Shown here piece after piece: positions 22,249 to 31,153 of a DNA stretch of 64,000 nt. Under the pieces are notes generated by a model. The model made no database searches, was not told where the DNA came from, and saw only the letters and a program-made list of their open reading frames with translations. Location of the stretch: NCBI GenBank assembly GCA_018266375.1, contig JAFEAO010000002.1, positions 315,582 through 379,581 on the forward strand, written 5' to 3'. This DNA is from Bdellovibrionales bacterium (GTDB taxonomy: Bacteria > Bdellovibrionota > UBA1018 > CAIMNF01). The position numbers and the translations under genes are program-made. Every line of letters starts with the position of its first letter. The stretch's first letter is position 1.

Positions 22249-24531
22249 TTACGGGTTCTTGATCTGAACGTAGAAGCGTTTTTTTGCGCTTGGCTTGTCC
22301 GTCTCACCGTCGTTAAAAATCTGGACGTGGATGTAATCCGAGCAAGTGCCGTCTTCGCGGTTGATCGCATCGCAGGTACCGGTCACGGTCACCGGAATGT
22401 GGAGCGTGTCCGATTCGGATTTCAGTGTGTACACGGCCGGGCTACTTTCCTCGCCTACCCAGTGCACCGAACCTTGAAGCGGGCTCTTCAGGTACTCGAA
22501 CTTCACGGTCACCGGATACTTAAAGGCGTAAGTTGGAGAGCTCTTGATCGAGACCCCGACTTTCAATTCCTTCGTCTCGTCCTTCTTGATCGTGACCACG
22601 ATCGGTTTGTAACGTGAACCGATCGCGCTTGAAGTGATCTCAACGTTAGTCTGATCGTTCTTCAGCGAGAGCGTCGCGGTTTGACCGCCATCGAGCCGGA
22701 AGTTGCGGCCGTTCAAAGCCGCAACGATCAGGTTGTGCATCTCGCCCGGTTTACGTAAACCATCACGGCCGAGACTGTCGGCAAACAAGATGTGGTTAAA
22801 CCATTCGTTTGCATCCAATTTTGGATGGTCGCGAGACAGGCGCATCGCTTCGAGGACGATGTCCGCCACTTTGTGGAGACCGTTGTCCTTGTCGGCAAGT
22901 ACCGCTGCGTCCATGAAGTCCTTCATGGCGCCGCCGTACGCTTCGCCGTCATCGTGCGATTCATTGGTGAGATTGAAGCCGGTGTGATTGATGATGCGGA
23001 AATCACGTGAACCGTCGAACGGCGCGCCTTTCGTCACGCCTTGGATCACCATTGCTGCGACGAAATCCGCCATTCCTTCGGCAAGACCGCCGCTATCAGC
23101 GAGCGTAAGGTTGTCGCCCATCAAGCGATCCATCACGCCGTGGCCGAGTTCGTGCCAGATCGTGCTGTTGTCGCGCGCGTAGTTTTGCGCTTTCGGTGAG
23201 TACGTCGTGAAGTTAATGGTGTCGTCGGTGTAAAACGCGTTGTCGCGGTACTCGATGTCCGGATTGAAGAGGAACGCGTTGAAAGGTCGAGTCGACAACT
23301 CCGGATCGCTGAAGCCGATATCATGGAGCGTGTTGAACAAGGTGTTGATCGCGTAATACACCTGGATCTCGTCGAAACCGTCGTTCAAGTACTCCGCCGG
23401 ATTGTGATCGGCAAGACGCCGTGCCGGGCGATTCATCGCCTCGGTCGCGCTCATCAAAGGTTTACCGTAAAATGCGTTACCAGGAACCATTTCCACGTTA
23501 TCCGCGGTTTCGAGCCAGTTCGGAAAGAACGCCGCCGAAGGTTTTGGCGCAAGAGTTACGCCCGGGAACTTCGTGAAAGCGTCCGGATGAATGTTGATCG
23601 TCGCAAAAGACCCTTGCAACATGAGCCCATGCTCGAAGTCGTTGCCAATGAGTGGAAGCGCGCCACGGATGCTTGCTGCTTTGTTTTTAAGGTAAGTCAT
23701 CGACCAGAAACCCGCCGCACGACCTGCTTCGCTCTCGCCCTGAACCGGTGAGAACTGCTCGCCCATGTAGCGTCGAGTTTTCATCTCGGCATAAAGATCG
23801 TTTGGAACATTCGGGATCTCCGCCAAGATATGGTCGAGCGTGACTTCGATGCGATCTTGGTGGATCAATGCGCCTTCGGTTTCTTCGTAGATCGGATACA
23901 CGAGGGTCTGGATGGATTGAGTCGGGCTGATGTCGCGCGCATTCAAATCACCCTGCGGGAATTCAGCGAAATCGTTGGAGAGCACTTTTTTGCTGCGATG
24001 ATGGATGACGAGCTTAGTCTTGCCGTGTTTGCCTTTGACAGTAACGATCCGTACAAAGCGGCCGTCTAACCAGCGGTCTTTCCACTCGATGCCGCGGAAA
24101 TAAGGATCGCGAGAGTGCTTAATCGCCTTTTGAGCGATCTTCACGGTCTCAGCGTCTTTTAAGCGGTCGGTTTCGAACACGACCATCTCGTGGGACGCTT
24201 CCTTCTCGCCCGCGATGTTCAAATAAGCTTCGGCTTGAACAAGTCTGCCGTTTGCGTCCCTCCATAAACGTAACGAGCGTCCTTCAACCAGGTCGCCCGC
24301 TACGATTTGCTCGTAACGCTGATAGTGGTTGAACGCGAGCCCGCGATCGTCTTGAAGTAGGAAATCTTTTTCAGTGAAGGTTTGGCCCGTCTTTTTAGAG
24401 AGCACATCTAGTACGTGCGAGAGTGTCGCGACCGAATCGTTCGTGGCCGTCCAACGTATCATTTGAGGCGCAGCAGAGGCTTGATTAACGGTTAAAATTG
24501 CAGCTAAAGACAGAACGAATGTTTTGAACAT
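22249..24531 (-). CDS. Secreted M36-like (fungalysin-type) zinc metallopeptidase
   Basis: A 760-residue protein. The ATG at 24531 leads into a signal peptide (FKTFVLSLAAILTVNQASA). Residues to about 300 look like a propeptide region. The catalytic domain has STIWHELGHGVMDR (HExxH) and GGLAEGMADFVAAMV, whose glutamate is the third zinc ligand, as in the M36/gluzincin families, with YYAINTLFNTLHDIGFS upstream as in fungalysins. A C-terminal Ig-like region (YKPIVVTIKKDETKEL, VHIQIF-like strands) follows. It should be a large secreted protease acting on proteins outside the cell, such as prey or biopolymer. A TTCCGGGGGGAA element abuts the start. Confidence 0.9.
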   Translation of the reverse strand: MFKTFVLSLAAILTVNQASAAPQMIRWTATNDSVATLSHVLDVLSKKTGQTFTEKDFLLQDDRGLAFNHYQRYEQIVAGDLVEGRSLRLWRDANGRLVQAEAYLNIAGEKEASHEMVVFETDRLKDAETVKIAQKAIKHSRDPYFRGIEWKDRWLDGRFVRIVTVKGKHGKTKLVIHHRSKKVLSNDFAEFPQGDLNARDISPTQSIQTLVYPIYEETEGALIHQDRIEVTLDHILAEIPNVPNDLYAEMKTRRYMGEQFSPVQGESEAGRAAGFWSMTYLKNKAASIRGALPLIGNDFEHGLMLQGSFATINIHPDAFTKFPGVTLAPKPSAAFFPNWLETADNVEMVPGNAFYGKPLMSATEAMNRPARRLADHNPAEYLNDGFDEIQVYYAINTLFNTLHDIGFSDPELSTRPFNAFLFNPDIEYRDNAFYTDDTINFTTYSPKAQNYARDNSTIWHELGHGVMDRLMGDNLTLADSGGLAEGMADFVAAMVIQGVTKGAPFDGSRDFRIINHTGFNLTNESHDDGEAYGGAMKDFMDAAVLADKDNGLHKVADIVLEAMRLSRDHPKLDANEWFNHILFADSLGRDGLRKPGEMHNLIVAALNGRNFRLDGGQTATLSLKNDQTNVEITSSAIGSRYKPIVVTIKKDETKELKVGVSIKSSPTYAFKYPVTVKFEYLKSPLQGSVHWVGEESSPAVYTLKSESDTLHIPVTVTGTCDAINREDGTCSDYIHVQIFNDGETDKPSAKKRFYVQIKNP

Positions 24532-24532
24532 A

Positions 24533-24544
24533 TTCCCCCCGGAA
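24533..24544 (-). promoter_or_regulatory. TTCCGGGGGGAA element at the start codon
   Basis: Third copy, identical to the one at 6791-6802 and likewise one base from the ATG. Both identical copies belong to secreted HELGH peptidases. Confidence 0.45.
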
Positions 24545-24613
24545 AATGTGGCTGATAAGAAATCTGCCACGTACTTTTTACAGAGTCAAATCGGTTTTGT
24601 GTCCGGCAAATGG

Positions 24614-25576
24614 CTACTGCTCGTCCGCTTCTTCCTCGGATTCTTCATCCGGGAAGTCGTCGATCATCTCTTCGCGGATGCGCTCAAGCTCCTTGAGGCG
24701 GCGGCGGAAGCGTACGTGAATCTGTAAAGATTGAAGGAGTGCGATTAAACGCTCGGCTACTCTCTCCTCTTTGACCATCAAGAATTCAGGCATCCGCTTT
24801 TGCGTCTCGATCGAGCCCAAGATCGCTTCCGCGATTTCTTGATCGGGATCGGCGTGAGCTTCCAAAGTGACGAGCCCGAGCAAATTGCCGTTCCGCTCCG
24901 CCACGCCCGCACATTGCACGAACATCTCCTGATCGCCCTGTACGCGAGTCGCCGGTAGATAGAATGATGAGGCTTCCCACACGCCCTCGCGCGGTAGCTT
25001 TGTGGCCGAGATGCGCTTGAGGCGTGATTCGTTGATCGCGAGCTGCGGATACGCGGTAAAGATCTCTTCCGGAAAGTTGCGGACATCCGCGCGCCAAGTG
25101 CCAGCGACTTTCCAGCAGTGATAGCAGTAGTCTTCTTGCTCGCCCAAGATCGGGACTTTATCTTGATCGAGAAATTGAATCAGGCTTGCGATCGCGTCGA
25201 GCACCGCAAAGAGCTGTTGTTTTTCGTCAAGACGCAGCTCCTCGGGCGGCTGGCCCGGTTTGCACGATTCGTAGGATTCGATCCCGTCATCACCGATCGA
25301 AACTCGGATGCCGTCGATTGTGCCGAAGTCGAGACCGAATTCCGGGATCCATTCTCCCGAACGGTATTTCATGTACTGATCGGCGGGGGCGTCGCCCCGA
25401 AGGACGATGAGCTTGTAACCGAGTTGCTCGTCGTCCAGGCGGGCCTCTTCGCCAAAAAACGCGAAGACAAACTCTTCTTCCGAGACCTCGACGCCGATAC
25501 CGATCCACTCGTCGAAGCGAGTCCACGGCGAGAGAGTGTTAAATCGATCTAAGACATGATCGAGTGTCTTCGGCAT
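24614..25576 (-). CDS. Cytosolic protein of unknown function
   Basis: A 320-residue protein without signal or membrane segments. The opening (LDHVLDRFNTLSPWTRFDEWIGIGV) and the middle (YCYHCWKVAGTWRADVRNFPEE) suggest a two-lobed soluble fold; CYHCW might hold a metal, but only two cysteines are close. The C-terminus is a charged helix rich in Arg and Glu and ends in an acidic tail (DDFPDEESEEEADEQ). It resembles in general style proteins of the DUF6930/DUF7309 type, but I cannot confirm this. It is 17 bases upstream of the nuclease gene on the same strand. Confidence 0.65.
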   Translation of the reverse strand: MPKTLDHVLDRFNTLSPWTRFDEWIGIGVEVSEEEFVFAFFGEEARLDDEQLGYKLIVLRGDAPADQYMKYRSGEWIPEFGLDFGTIDGIRVSIGDDGIESYESCKPGQPPEELRLDEKQQLFAVLDAIASLIQFLDQDKVPILGEQEDYCYHCWKVAGTWRADVRNFPEEIFTAYPQLAINESRLKRISATKLPREGVWEASSFYLPATRVQGDQEMFVQCAGVAERNGNLLGLVTLEAHADPDQEIAEAILGSIETQKRMPEFLMVKEERVAERLIALLQSLQIHVRFRRRLKELERIREEMIDDFPDEESEEEADEQ

Positions 25577-25593
25577 ACCTAACCTTAACCGAA

Positions 25594-26346
25594 TTAGATC
25601 CCTTGAGGGGTCTTTTTTGCTGGATAAAACACTCGGTCTTCGACCGGAATCTTATAGTAATCGGCTGGCCGGAAGCTTGCGCCGGTGCGGCGGTTACGGA
25701 CCACTTTGTCCATCAACGCGTTCGAGAGGCCTTTGCGCCACACATACGGAGTGATCTGGCAAGAATCGGTGTGCATGCCCAAGCGATAAGAGCGCGCTTT
25801 TGCATATGTGTCCGCATATAGATCGCAGTATTTTACGTTGGGCGTAATGCAGTAGTTGGCGGCCATACCGCGGGCGATTTGCTGGAGGTTAATGTTGGCA
25901 CTGCCTTTGAAGACGTGCACAAGAATACGTCCATACCTGTCGCACTTTTCTTTATCAAACTCGACGCGGATCGAGTCGCCCGGTTTGAGCATGTCTTGAA
26001 GCGAACGTTTTGCAATCTCGCCCCATTTTGGCTGCGCACGCGCGAGATAATGTAATTCCGGAGTATCGATCCCAAGCATGCGAACGGCATAAACCTCGGC
26101 ACCGATATAGATGTGAACAGTGTCGCCGTCGACGACGCGATACACTTTGGCTTGCACACTCGAGCTCGTTGCAAAATTGCTCGATTTACACATCGTTGTC
26201 TTGATGTAAGGCCCGCCCGGCTCGATGACAGGCATTTCAATCACGGAACACGAATTAGGAATGCTCACATGTAGATCTTTGAAGGATTTAGGTACTTCGG
26301 CAAAGCTCGCAGCCGTAAAAGCGGCTGCAATTGAAAGCAACATCAT
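25594..26346 (-). CDS. Secreted staphylococcal-nuclease-like (thermonuclease) protein
   Basis: A 250-residue protein. A signal peptide (MMLLSIAAAFTAASFA) is followed by about 45 residues and then an SNase fold: VYRVVDGDTVHIYIG, VRMLGIDTPEL, RVEFDKEKCDRYGRILVHVF. The Asp and Arg positions of the DGDT, GIDTPE and DRYGR motifs match the calcium-dependent catalytic site, so it should cut DNA and RNA in the periplasm or medium. A C-terminal extension of about 50 residues (ADYYKIPVEDRVFYP) is not part of the fold. A G-rich AGGGGAGGG precedes the two adjacent ATGs. Confidence 0.9.
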   Translation of the reverse strand: MMLLSIAAAFTAASFAEVPKSFKDLHVSIPNSCSVIEMPVIEPGGPYIKTTMCKSSNFATSSSVQAKVYRVVDGDTVHIYIGAEVYAVRMLGIDTPELHYLARAQPKWGEIAKRSLQDMLKPGDSIRVEFDKEKCDRYGRILVHVFKGSANINLQQIARGMAANYCITPNVKYCDLYADTYAKARSYRLGMHTDSCQITPYVWRKGLSNALMDKVVRNRRTGASFRPADYYKIPVEDRVFYPAKKTPQGI

Positions 26347-26453
26347 ACGAACCCTCCCCTCTGATTTTCGAAAAGGTCAATCGGTTGCGAGGAGCATAGC
26401 CAGGCCGCGTCGAGAGTGGAAGCTTGTTTTTTAAATTTGTGATAAAAGAAGCC

Positions 26454-27065
26454 ATGTTTGAGATTCCGCTCCCCATCTTGGTGCTTCAACACCCGCAAGA
26501 ACCCTCGCGAAAAGACAAAGAAGTGAGTTCCGCGCAGATTCTACAGGAAAATTTAAAATTTTGTCACACCGCAGTAGGATTGTCGTGGCGAAACTTGAGC
26601 GCCGCGTTAAATAAATTTGAAGGCATTGCGGGCAATGAAGAGTTTGCAAGACCCTCCCTGTGGGCCACTTTATATCTGGGCACAAAAAAGCAAAGTCAGC
26701 ACGATTCTGCGACCGAACCTGGCATCTACTTTCTCGATAAAAAGGGTGAACTGGCCGATCCGCCTGAAGATCCCATCGGTGGCCTGATCTTACTCGACGG
26801 CACCTGGGCGCAAGCCAAGACCATGTGGTGGCGTAATCCGTGGTTACTCAAAACCCGCCGGATCCACCTCGTTCCAAAGCAAAAGTCACGTTATGGATCG
26901 ATTCGAAAAGAACCAAGACCTGAATGCGTATCGACGGTAGAGGCCGCGGCCGAAACACTGACTTTTATCGGCATTGAGCCTGAGGTCGAGCAAAAACTCA
27001 TTGCCGATTTCGCGGCAAAGCTTGCGGTCTTTCGTAAACGAACCATCCGAATCAAAGAAAGTTAA
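26454..27065 (+). CDS. tapT: DTW-domain protein, tRNA uridine aminocarboxypropyltransferase
   Basis: A 203-residue protein. PLPILVLQHPQE, LLDGTWAQAKTMWWRNPWL and KEPRPECVSTVEAAAE contain the DTW-family signature (here D-G-T-W) and the S-T-x-E-A-x-A motif. E. coli TapT uses S-adenosylmethionine to make acp3U at tRNA position 47. The usual zinc-cysteine cluster near the N-terminus is not seen, as in some family branches. The ATG at 26454 fits the family start; a TTG ten codons earlier is less likely. Its last 14 bases overlap the convergent gene at 27052. Confidence 0.82.
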   Translation: MFEIPLPILVLQHPQEPSRKDKEVSSAQILQENLKFCHTAVGLSWRNLSAALNKFEGIAGNEEFARPSLWATLYLGTKKQSQHDSATEPGIYFLDKKGELADPPEDPIGGLILLDGTWAQAKTMWWRNPWLLKTRRIHLVPKQKSRYGSIRKEPRPECVSTVEAAAETLTFIGIEPEVEQKLIADFAAKLAVFRKRTIRIKES

Positions 27066-27960
27066 ATTGCAGGTCTGCAACCAGCCCAAGACTTGAAACA
27101 TGTGTTGCAATAACATCATTTCTAATCTGATAGTCAAGATAGCGAAATCCTAAGCGCACAAATGAAAAATCGTCCCTAACCAAATGAAGATCATAGGCAA
27201 GTTTCATGGTGAAGTCGAATAGCGACTTGTGTTTTCCAAAATAGCCGCCAGAAAACGCATTTTTCAGCAAAAATCTTTCTGTGAGCGAAATGTCAGCTTG
27301 CGCGCACAGAATTGGGATAAATTGAAAATAACTTTCAGAAACTTGGTTGACGGTTTGTCTTAAGTTTAACTTCAATAAAGCCGTGTCTATGCCAAAGCCT
27401 AGTGAGTAACGGGATCGAGTCATTTGTTTAAATTGATAGTGATAGGCCAAGCGATAGTTAAATATTTCAATCTGTTGCTCTACGGGGGTTCCAAGCACAA
27501 ATAAGTTTTGTTTAATCATAGTGTTGTTCTGCGGTATGGAAGATCCACTATGTGCATAAAAAAACCCTTGTAAAGAAAACGCATGTCCCGCGTTTAGTCG
27601 ATAAGTCGCGGATGCGCCAAAAAAAAGCTTCTTCTGCGAATGATCAAGCAAAATTCTTAATGATTCATTTGTCGGAGCATATACCTCGCTGAATGAGTGT
27701 AGAAAATATTGGGAGCTGAACTCAAGTTCCAACTTTGATGCAGGCCTTTCTGAAGGCACATCACCAATAGGCTTGAGCCCATCGATTTTCAAATTCCAAG
27801 ACTCATCAGTAGTGGAGTGCTCTAATTTCTCGGATGCAGCTATGATTTCATCAAATGAATTGGCGTGGGCAACTGCATGCGTTCCTGCTGTTAGAAGCAC
27901 GCAGTTTAAGTAAAACACAGATACAAATAGCTTAACTGGATTCAAATATGTTGTTTGCAT
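27052..27960 (-). CDS. Probable outer membrane beta-barrel protein
   Basis: A 302-residue protein with a signal peptide (LFVSVFYLNCVLLTAGTHAVAHA). The mature part alternates polar and aromatic/hydrophobic residues in short strands (KLELEFSSQYFLHSF, HAFSLQGFFYAHS, FSFVRLGFRYLDYQIR) and ends LVADLQFNFL, with the terminal phenylalanine pattern recognised by the BAM machinery. It probably folds into a 10-12-stranded barrel. No family is recognised. The gene is AT-rich and lies 11 bases after the large exported-protein gene, forming a pair with it. Its 3' end overlaps the DTW gene by 14 bases. Confidence 0.7.
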   Translation of the reverse strand: MQTTYLNPVKLFVSVFYLNCVLLTAGTHAVAHANSFDEIIAASEKLEHSTTDESWNLKIDGLKPIGDVPSERPASKLELEFSSQYFLHSFSEVYAPTNESLRILLDHSQKKLFFGASATYRLNAGHAFSLQGFFYAHSGSSIPQNNTMIKQNLFVLGTPVEQQIEIFNYRLAYHYQFKQMTRSRYSLGFGIDTALLKLNLRQTVNQVSESYFQFIPILCAQADISLTERFLLKNAFSGGYFGKHKSLFDFTMKLAYDLHLVRDDFSFVRLGFRYLDYQIRNDVIATHVSSLGLVADLQFNFL

Positions 27961-27971
27961 TCTATGGTAAT

Positions 27972-30002
27972 TTAGTTTGTTATGCCATGTGTGGAAAAAT
28001 CGGCCTTACAAGATTTAGGCATTCCTTCGGCAGTCCCGGTCTTTAATAATTGAACTGCAGTACGCGAAATTTCTCTCGTCCCATCTGGCAAATATCGGCA
28101 CATATCATAGCATCCTGATTGTCTCGCCGACTTACAGGTCCAACGATTCTCTAGCGGGACGCCAGCTTGCGTAGTTGGTAAAATAGTATATAGGCCCGCC
28201 GCCTCGGTCTTGTCATTGCCGTTATCGTCTTTGTAATTGACCTCATCCCAGGCAACACAGATATTGCAAGGCTGCTCTAGAATTTCTCCTAAAAACGATG
28301 GGTCGCCACGCTCATACTTCATTTCTGGTGGACTTTTCTTTTCTATGCCTGGTTCTTTCATGCATTGCTGAATCGCTTTTAGCCCACCATCATCTGAATA
28401 AGCGGCCTGATTGGCTTGATCCCATGATGTATAATCTTGGAAAAACTTTTTCTGACTCACTACTGAACTTCCTAATGATTGTGCCCTAACCTCTCTCTGC
28501 TTGGAATATTCGGATTTTGAGTAAAGCGGTACTTCGATCTTCGGGGTTAGATCAATCAACGTTTTACTAAAACCAAATGGTCCATGTACTCTAAGCGAAA
28601 TATTCAAATTTAATCCGGATTCAATCGACAATGCCCCATTAACGCTCGAAAGAGACTGAATTTTAAGTTCGCGCGATTGATCAAACGTGTCTAGAGTAAG
28701 AACGGGCTTTGGAAACTCACCTTGTGTGTGTTTTTGATTCCAATAAGACTGCTCATTTTGAAAAAAATTAAGCTGAGAAGAAAATGAAAAATCTATTGAT
28801 GGTTTAGCGTAAACACTCGCGGCATTTAGGCAAAGTTCAACAAAACCACTGCAGCTCAGGCGTGCAATTAAGGAAGATGGTAATTTGTCCGAAATACCAT
28901 ACGACACTAATGCAGAAGCGCCAAGATATGCATTTGGGGTCTTTTCTTCTTCCGATCTTGATGTTTTCAAAGTTAAATCAGGTCGGATCGGAAACTCTGT
29001 GTTTGGATTAGGCTTCCAAATGGCATTTGAATTACCTGAATCGCGGCCGCCTAACGCTAAATTCGAGATCCATCCTTTTTGAGAAAATTTAATATCAACA
29101 CTGCCGGGGTTCGAATCCAAAGGCGACATCGTAGTTGCATATGCACCGATGTTTCGTCCGTATACGTCATAGGTACGGTTGGTGTCGCCCTTGAAGTATG
29201 ACGACACATAGGAACTTTGTTTGTTTCCGCCAAACGGCGAAGAAACTAAATCTGAATAACGCCCCAAGCGAAACTCTGGGGTTACACTCACGGGACCAAT
29301 CGGTGTGACCACTTCGATTGATGGCAGCTTGGCTGTAAAACCCTGGGCTAGGACATCGGTTTTAAGCTCTATTGCATAGGCATCTTTTATTGCATAATCT
29401 CCAGCACGAAAACCCAACGACTGAACGTGTGATGTTACTGGTTTAAGCTCGAACTCTTGCGTGAAGATATCGAGACAGCCCACCACTTTTCCGCATGCAC
29501 GAAGTTTGTGGTATCCAAAAAACGTCCCGGATTTCTGATCAAACCCTGTAAACCCAATTTCTTGTTCGCCTGTTCCTTTAATAAGTGGAATAGATGCAAT
29601 GTTAACGATTTTTTGATCTGGTAGATTCTTAATGTCTCGCATTAAACAAACAGTTGCCGGATTATAAAACGCCCCTAAACCTCCTAAACCATTCCAATCT
29701 TTAAGGTTTTGCGGAGTTGCGAGCTCAATTTGAGTTCCAACGAAAAGTTCACGAGTTTTTTTCTTGCAAACATTCGCGACGTTCTTGCACCCCATTCCAG
29801 TTTGATCAATTAGGTTACACAGCGTCTCTAACGAGGTGAACTTACTCCCCATTGTTTCGCCATTCACCTTGCTTACTTGATCGCAGTCATACTGAATTGA
29901 TAGTAGACCACCATTTGCAAGCGTCTGTGCGTCTACGTTTTGGTTCAATAGAGCAAAAAAAACGACCAACATGCCAAAGACGTTAAGGGATCTCATGCGC
30001 AT
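27972..30002 (-). CDS. Large exported protein of unknown function
   Basis: A 676-residue protein. I start it at 30002 because GGAG sits 6 bases ahead of that ATG; a frame-compatible ATG at 30020 lies before the ribosome binding site. The signal peptide is NVFGMLVVFFALLNQNVDA. Cysteines cluster at the N-terminus (TLCNLIDQTGMGCKNVANVC) and C-terminus (PCNICVAWDE, WTCKSARQSGCYDMC), suggesting disulfide-tied ends around a beta-rich middle (VEVVTPIGPVSVTPEFRLGRY-type strands). AT-rich and unlike its GC-rich neighbours. It pairs with the downstream barrel protein and may be exported or anchored by it; that is inference. Confidence 0.7.
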   Translation of the reverse strand: MRMRSLNVFGMLVVFFALLNQNVDAQTLANGGLLSIQYDCDQVSKVNGETMGSKFTSLETLCNLIDQTGMGCKNVANVCKKKTRELFVGTQIELATPQNLKDWNGLGGLGAFYNPATVCLMRDIKNLPDQKIVNIASIPLIKGTGEQEIGFTGFDQKSGTFFGYHKLRACGKVVGCLDIFTQEFELKPVTSHVQSLGFRAGDYAIKDAYAIELKTDVLAQGFTAKLPSIEVVTPIGPVSVTPEFRLGRYSDLVSSPFGGNKQSSYVSSYFKGDTNRTYDVYGRNIGAYATTMSPLDSNPGSVDIKFSQKGWISNLALGGRDSGNSNAIWKPNPNTEFPIRPDLTLKTSRSEEEKTPNAYLGASALVSYGISDKLPSSLIARLSCSGFVELCLNAASVYAKPSIDFSFSSQLNFFQNEQSYWNQKHTQGEFPKPVLTLDTFDQSRELKIQSLSSVNGALSIESGLNLNISLRVHGPFGFSKTLIDLTPKIEVPLYSKSEYSKQREVRAQSLGSSVVSQKKFFQDYTSWDQANQAAYSDDGGLKAIQQCMKEPGIEKKSPPEMKYERGDPSFLGEILEQPCNICVAWDEVNYKDDNGNDKTEAAGLYTILPTTQAGVPLENRWTCKSARQSGCYDMCRYLPDGTREISRTAVQLLKTGTAEGMPKSCKADFSTHGITN

Positions 30003-30091
30003 AGCATTCTCCAAATTCATTCAATTATCAAACTTAGGTGACTGTGACTTGCCCAGGCAAAGCTCTCGCTCGCATTGCATCCTGTAATCCA

Positions 30092-30382
30092 TTAACGCTT
30101 CTTCTGCTGCATTTTCGCGAGCATATCCATCGCCTGCTTCATTTGAGCCTGCATGTTTGGATTGTTCATTTGACTCATGAGAGCTTGCAGATTTGGTCCG
30201 CCGCTTTTTCCGCCACCCATCATGCTTTGCATTTGGCCCATCGCTTCTTGGATATTGTTCGCGCCAGGCGCGACCATTTTCATCATTTGCTCGGAAGCTT
30301 GCTTGAGCTTCAAGAAAACAAATATGTTAACAGCGGTAAAAATGGCGACGAAAACCCAGCTAGCGATGATCCAGTAGTTCAT
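30092..30382 (-). CDS. Small membrane protein with a methionine-rich tail
   Basis: A 96-residue protein. One N-terminal membrane helix (YWIIASWVFVAIFTAVNIFVFL) is followed by a cytosolic tail rich in methionine and glutamine: EQMMKMV, MGQMQSMMGGG, LMSQMNNPNMQAQMKQAMDMLAKMQ. The tail recalls the methionine bristles of the SRP54 M-domain and the Met/Gln/Asn-rich STI1-like repeats of some chaperones, so it may bind hydrophobic peptides. I do not recognise a named family. It follows plsC by 12 bases on the same strand. Confidence 0.72.
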   Translation of the reverse strand: MNYWIIASWVFVAIFTAVNIFVFLKLKQASEQMMKMVAPGANNIQEAMGQMQSMMGGGKSGGPNLQALMSQMNNPNMQAQMKQAMDMLAKMQQKKR

Positions 30383-30394
30383 AGTGGAACGAGA

Positions 30395-31147
30395 CTAACG
30401 GACTTCTTGGCCCGCTGCAAGCGCGGAAATCCGTTCGAACTCCGCAGACATGATGCGGTGAATTTCAGTGACCTTTGAGACGAGATTGTCATCGGTCCAA
30501 TCCATTGTATCGATCGCCGGGAGCACGCTAATGATGACTTGGCCACCGTTAAGCTCAAAGGTTTCCCAGATCGCGCGGTGGCGCATACTTGAACAAATGA
30601 CCGGAATCACCGGGATCCCTAAGGTCATCGCGAGGTGGAATCCGCCTTTTTTGAACGGCAAAAGCCCAGGCGTCTTGCCTGTATTGCGGGTGCCCTCGGG
30701 AAAGATCGCCACATTGAGGCCGTGGTCGTGAACTTCTTTGGCCGTACTTGCGAGCGCTTCTTTCGCGTTTTTTGGGTTTGAACGATCGAGAAACAGATTC
30801 CCCGCCGCTTTCCACCACCAACCAATCAGTGGGATGTTCGCGATCTCTTTTTTGCCGACGACGATACTGCCGGTTGGACAAACCGAGCCGATCACCGCGA
30901 GATCAAAACCACTTTGGTGTGTACCCAAGAGTACCGCCGGACGGCGCGAGGTGATGTTTTCAAGATTGATCGTCGTGAGCTTGACCCCGACCAGCCCCCT
31001 CGCCGCATACCCGAATGGTTTTAAGAAAGCTTGGTTGAGCCACTTCCATTTTTTGCCGGTGATCATCGCTGGCACCGCGATCAAAACGGCGATCAGCCCG
31101 AAGAACAAAAGCAGGAGCAGTAAAACGACCGCTTTAACGTAGTTCAT
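30395..31147 (-). CDS. plsC: 1-acyl-sn-glycerol-3-phosphate acyltransferase
   Basis: A 250-residue inner membrane enzyme that adds the second acyl chain to lysophosphatidic acid, giving phosphatidic acid for phospholipid synthesis. The N-terminal membrane helix (VVLLLLLLFFGLIAVLIAVPAMI) precedes GTHQSGFDLAVIG (the catalytic H-x4-D), LFLDRSNPKNA, and FPEGTRNTGK (the FPEGTR substrate motif). The length is typical. It is the last but one gene of a minus-strand run that starts with the leucine-degradation operon, 6 bases after the lyase gene. Confidence 0.93.
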   Translation of the reverse strand: MNYVKAVVLLLLLLFFGLIAVLIAVPAMITGKKWKWLNQAFLKPFGYAARGLVGVKLTTINLENITSRRPAVLLGTHQSGFDLAVIGSVCPTGSIVVGKKEIANIPLIGWWWKAAGNLFLDRSNPKNAKEALASTAKEVHDHGLNVAIFPEGTRNTGKTPGLLPFKKGGFHLAMTLGIPVIPVICSSMRHRAIWETFELNGGQVIISVLPAIDTMDWTDDNLVSKVTEIHRIMSAEFERISALAAGQEVR

Positions 31148-31153
31148 TCGCGT

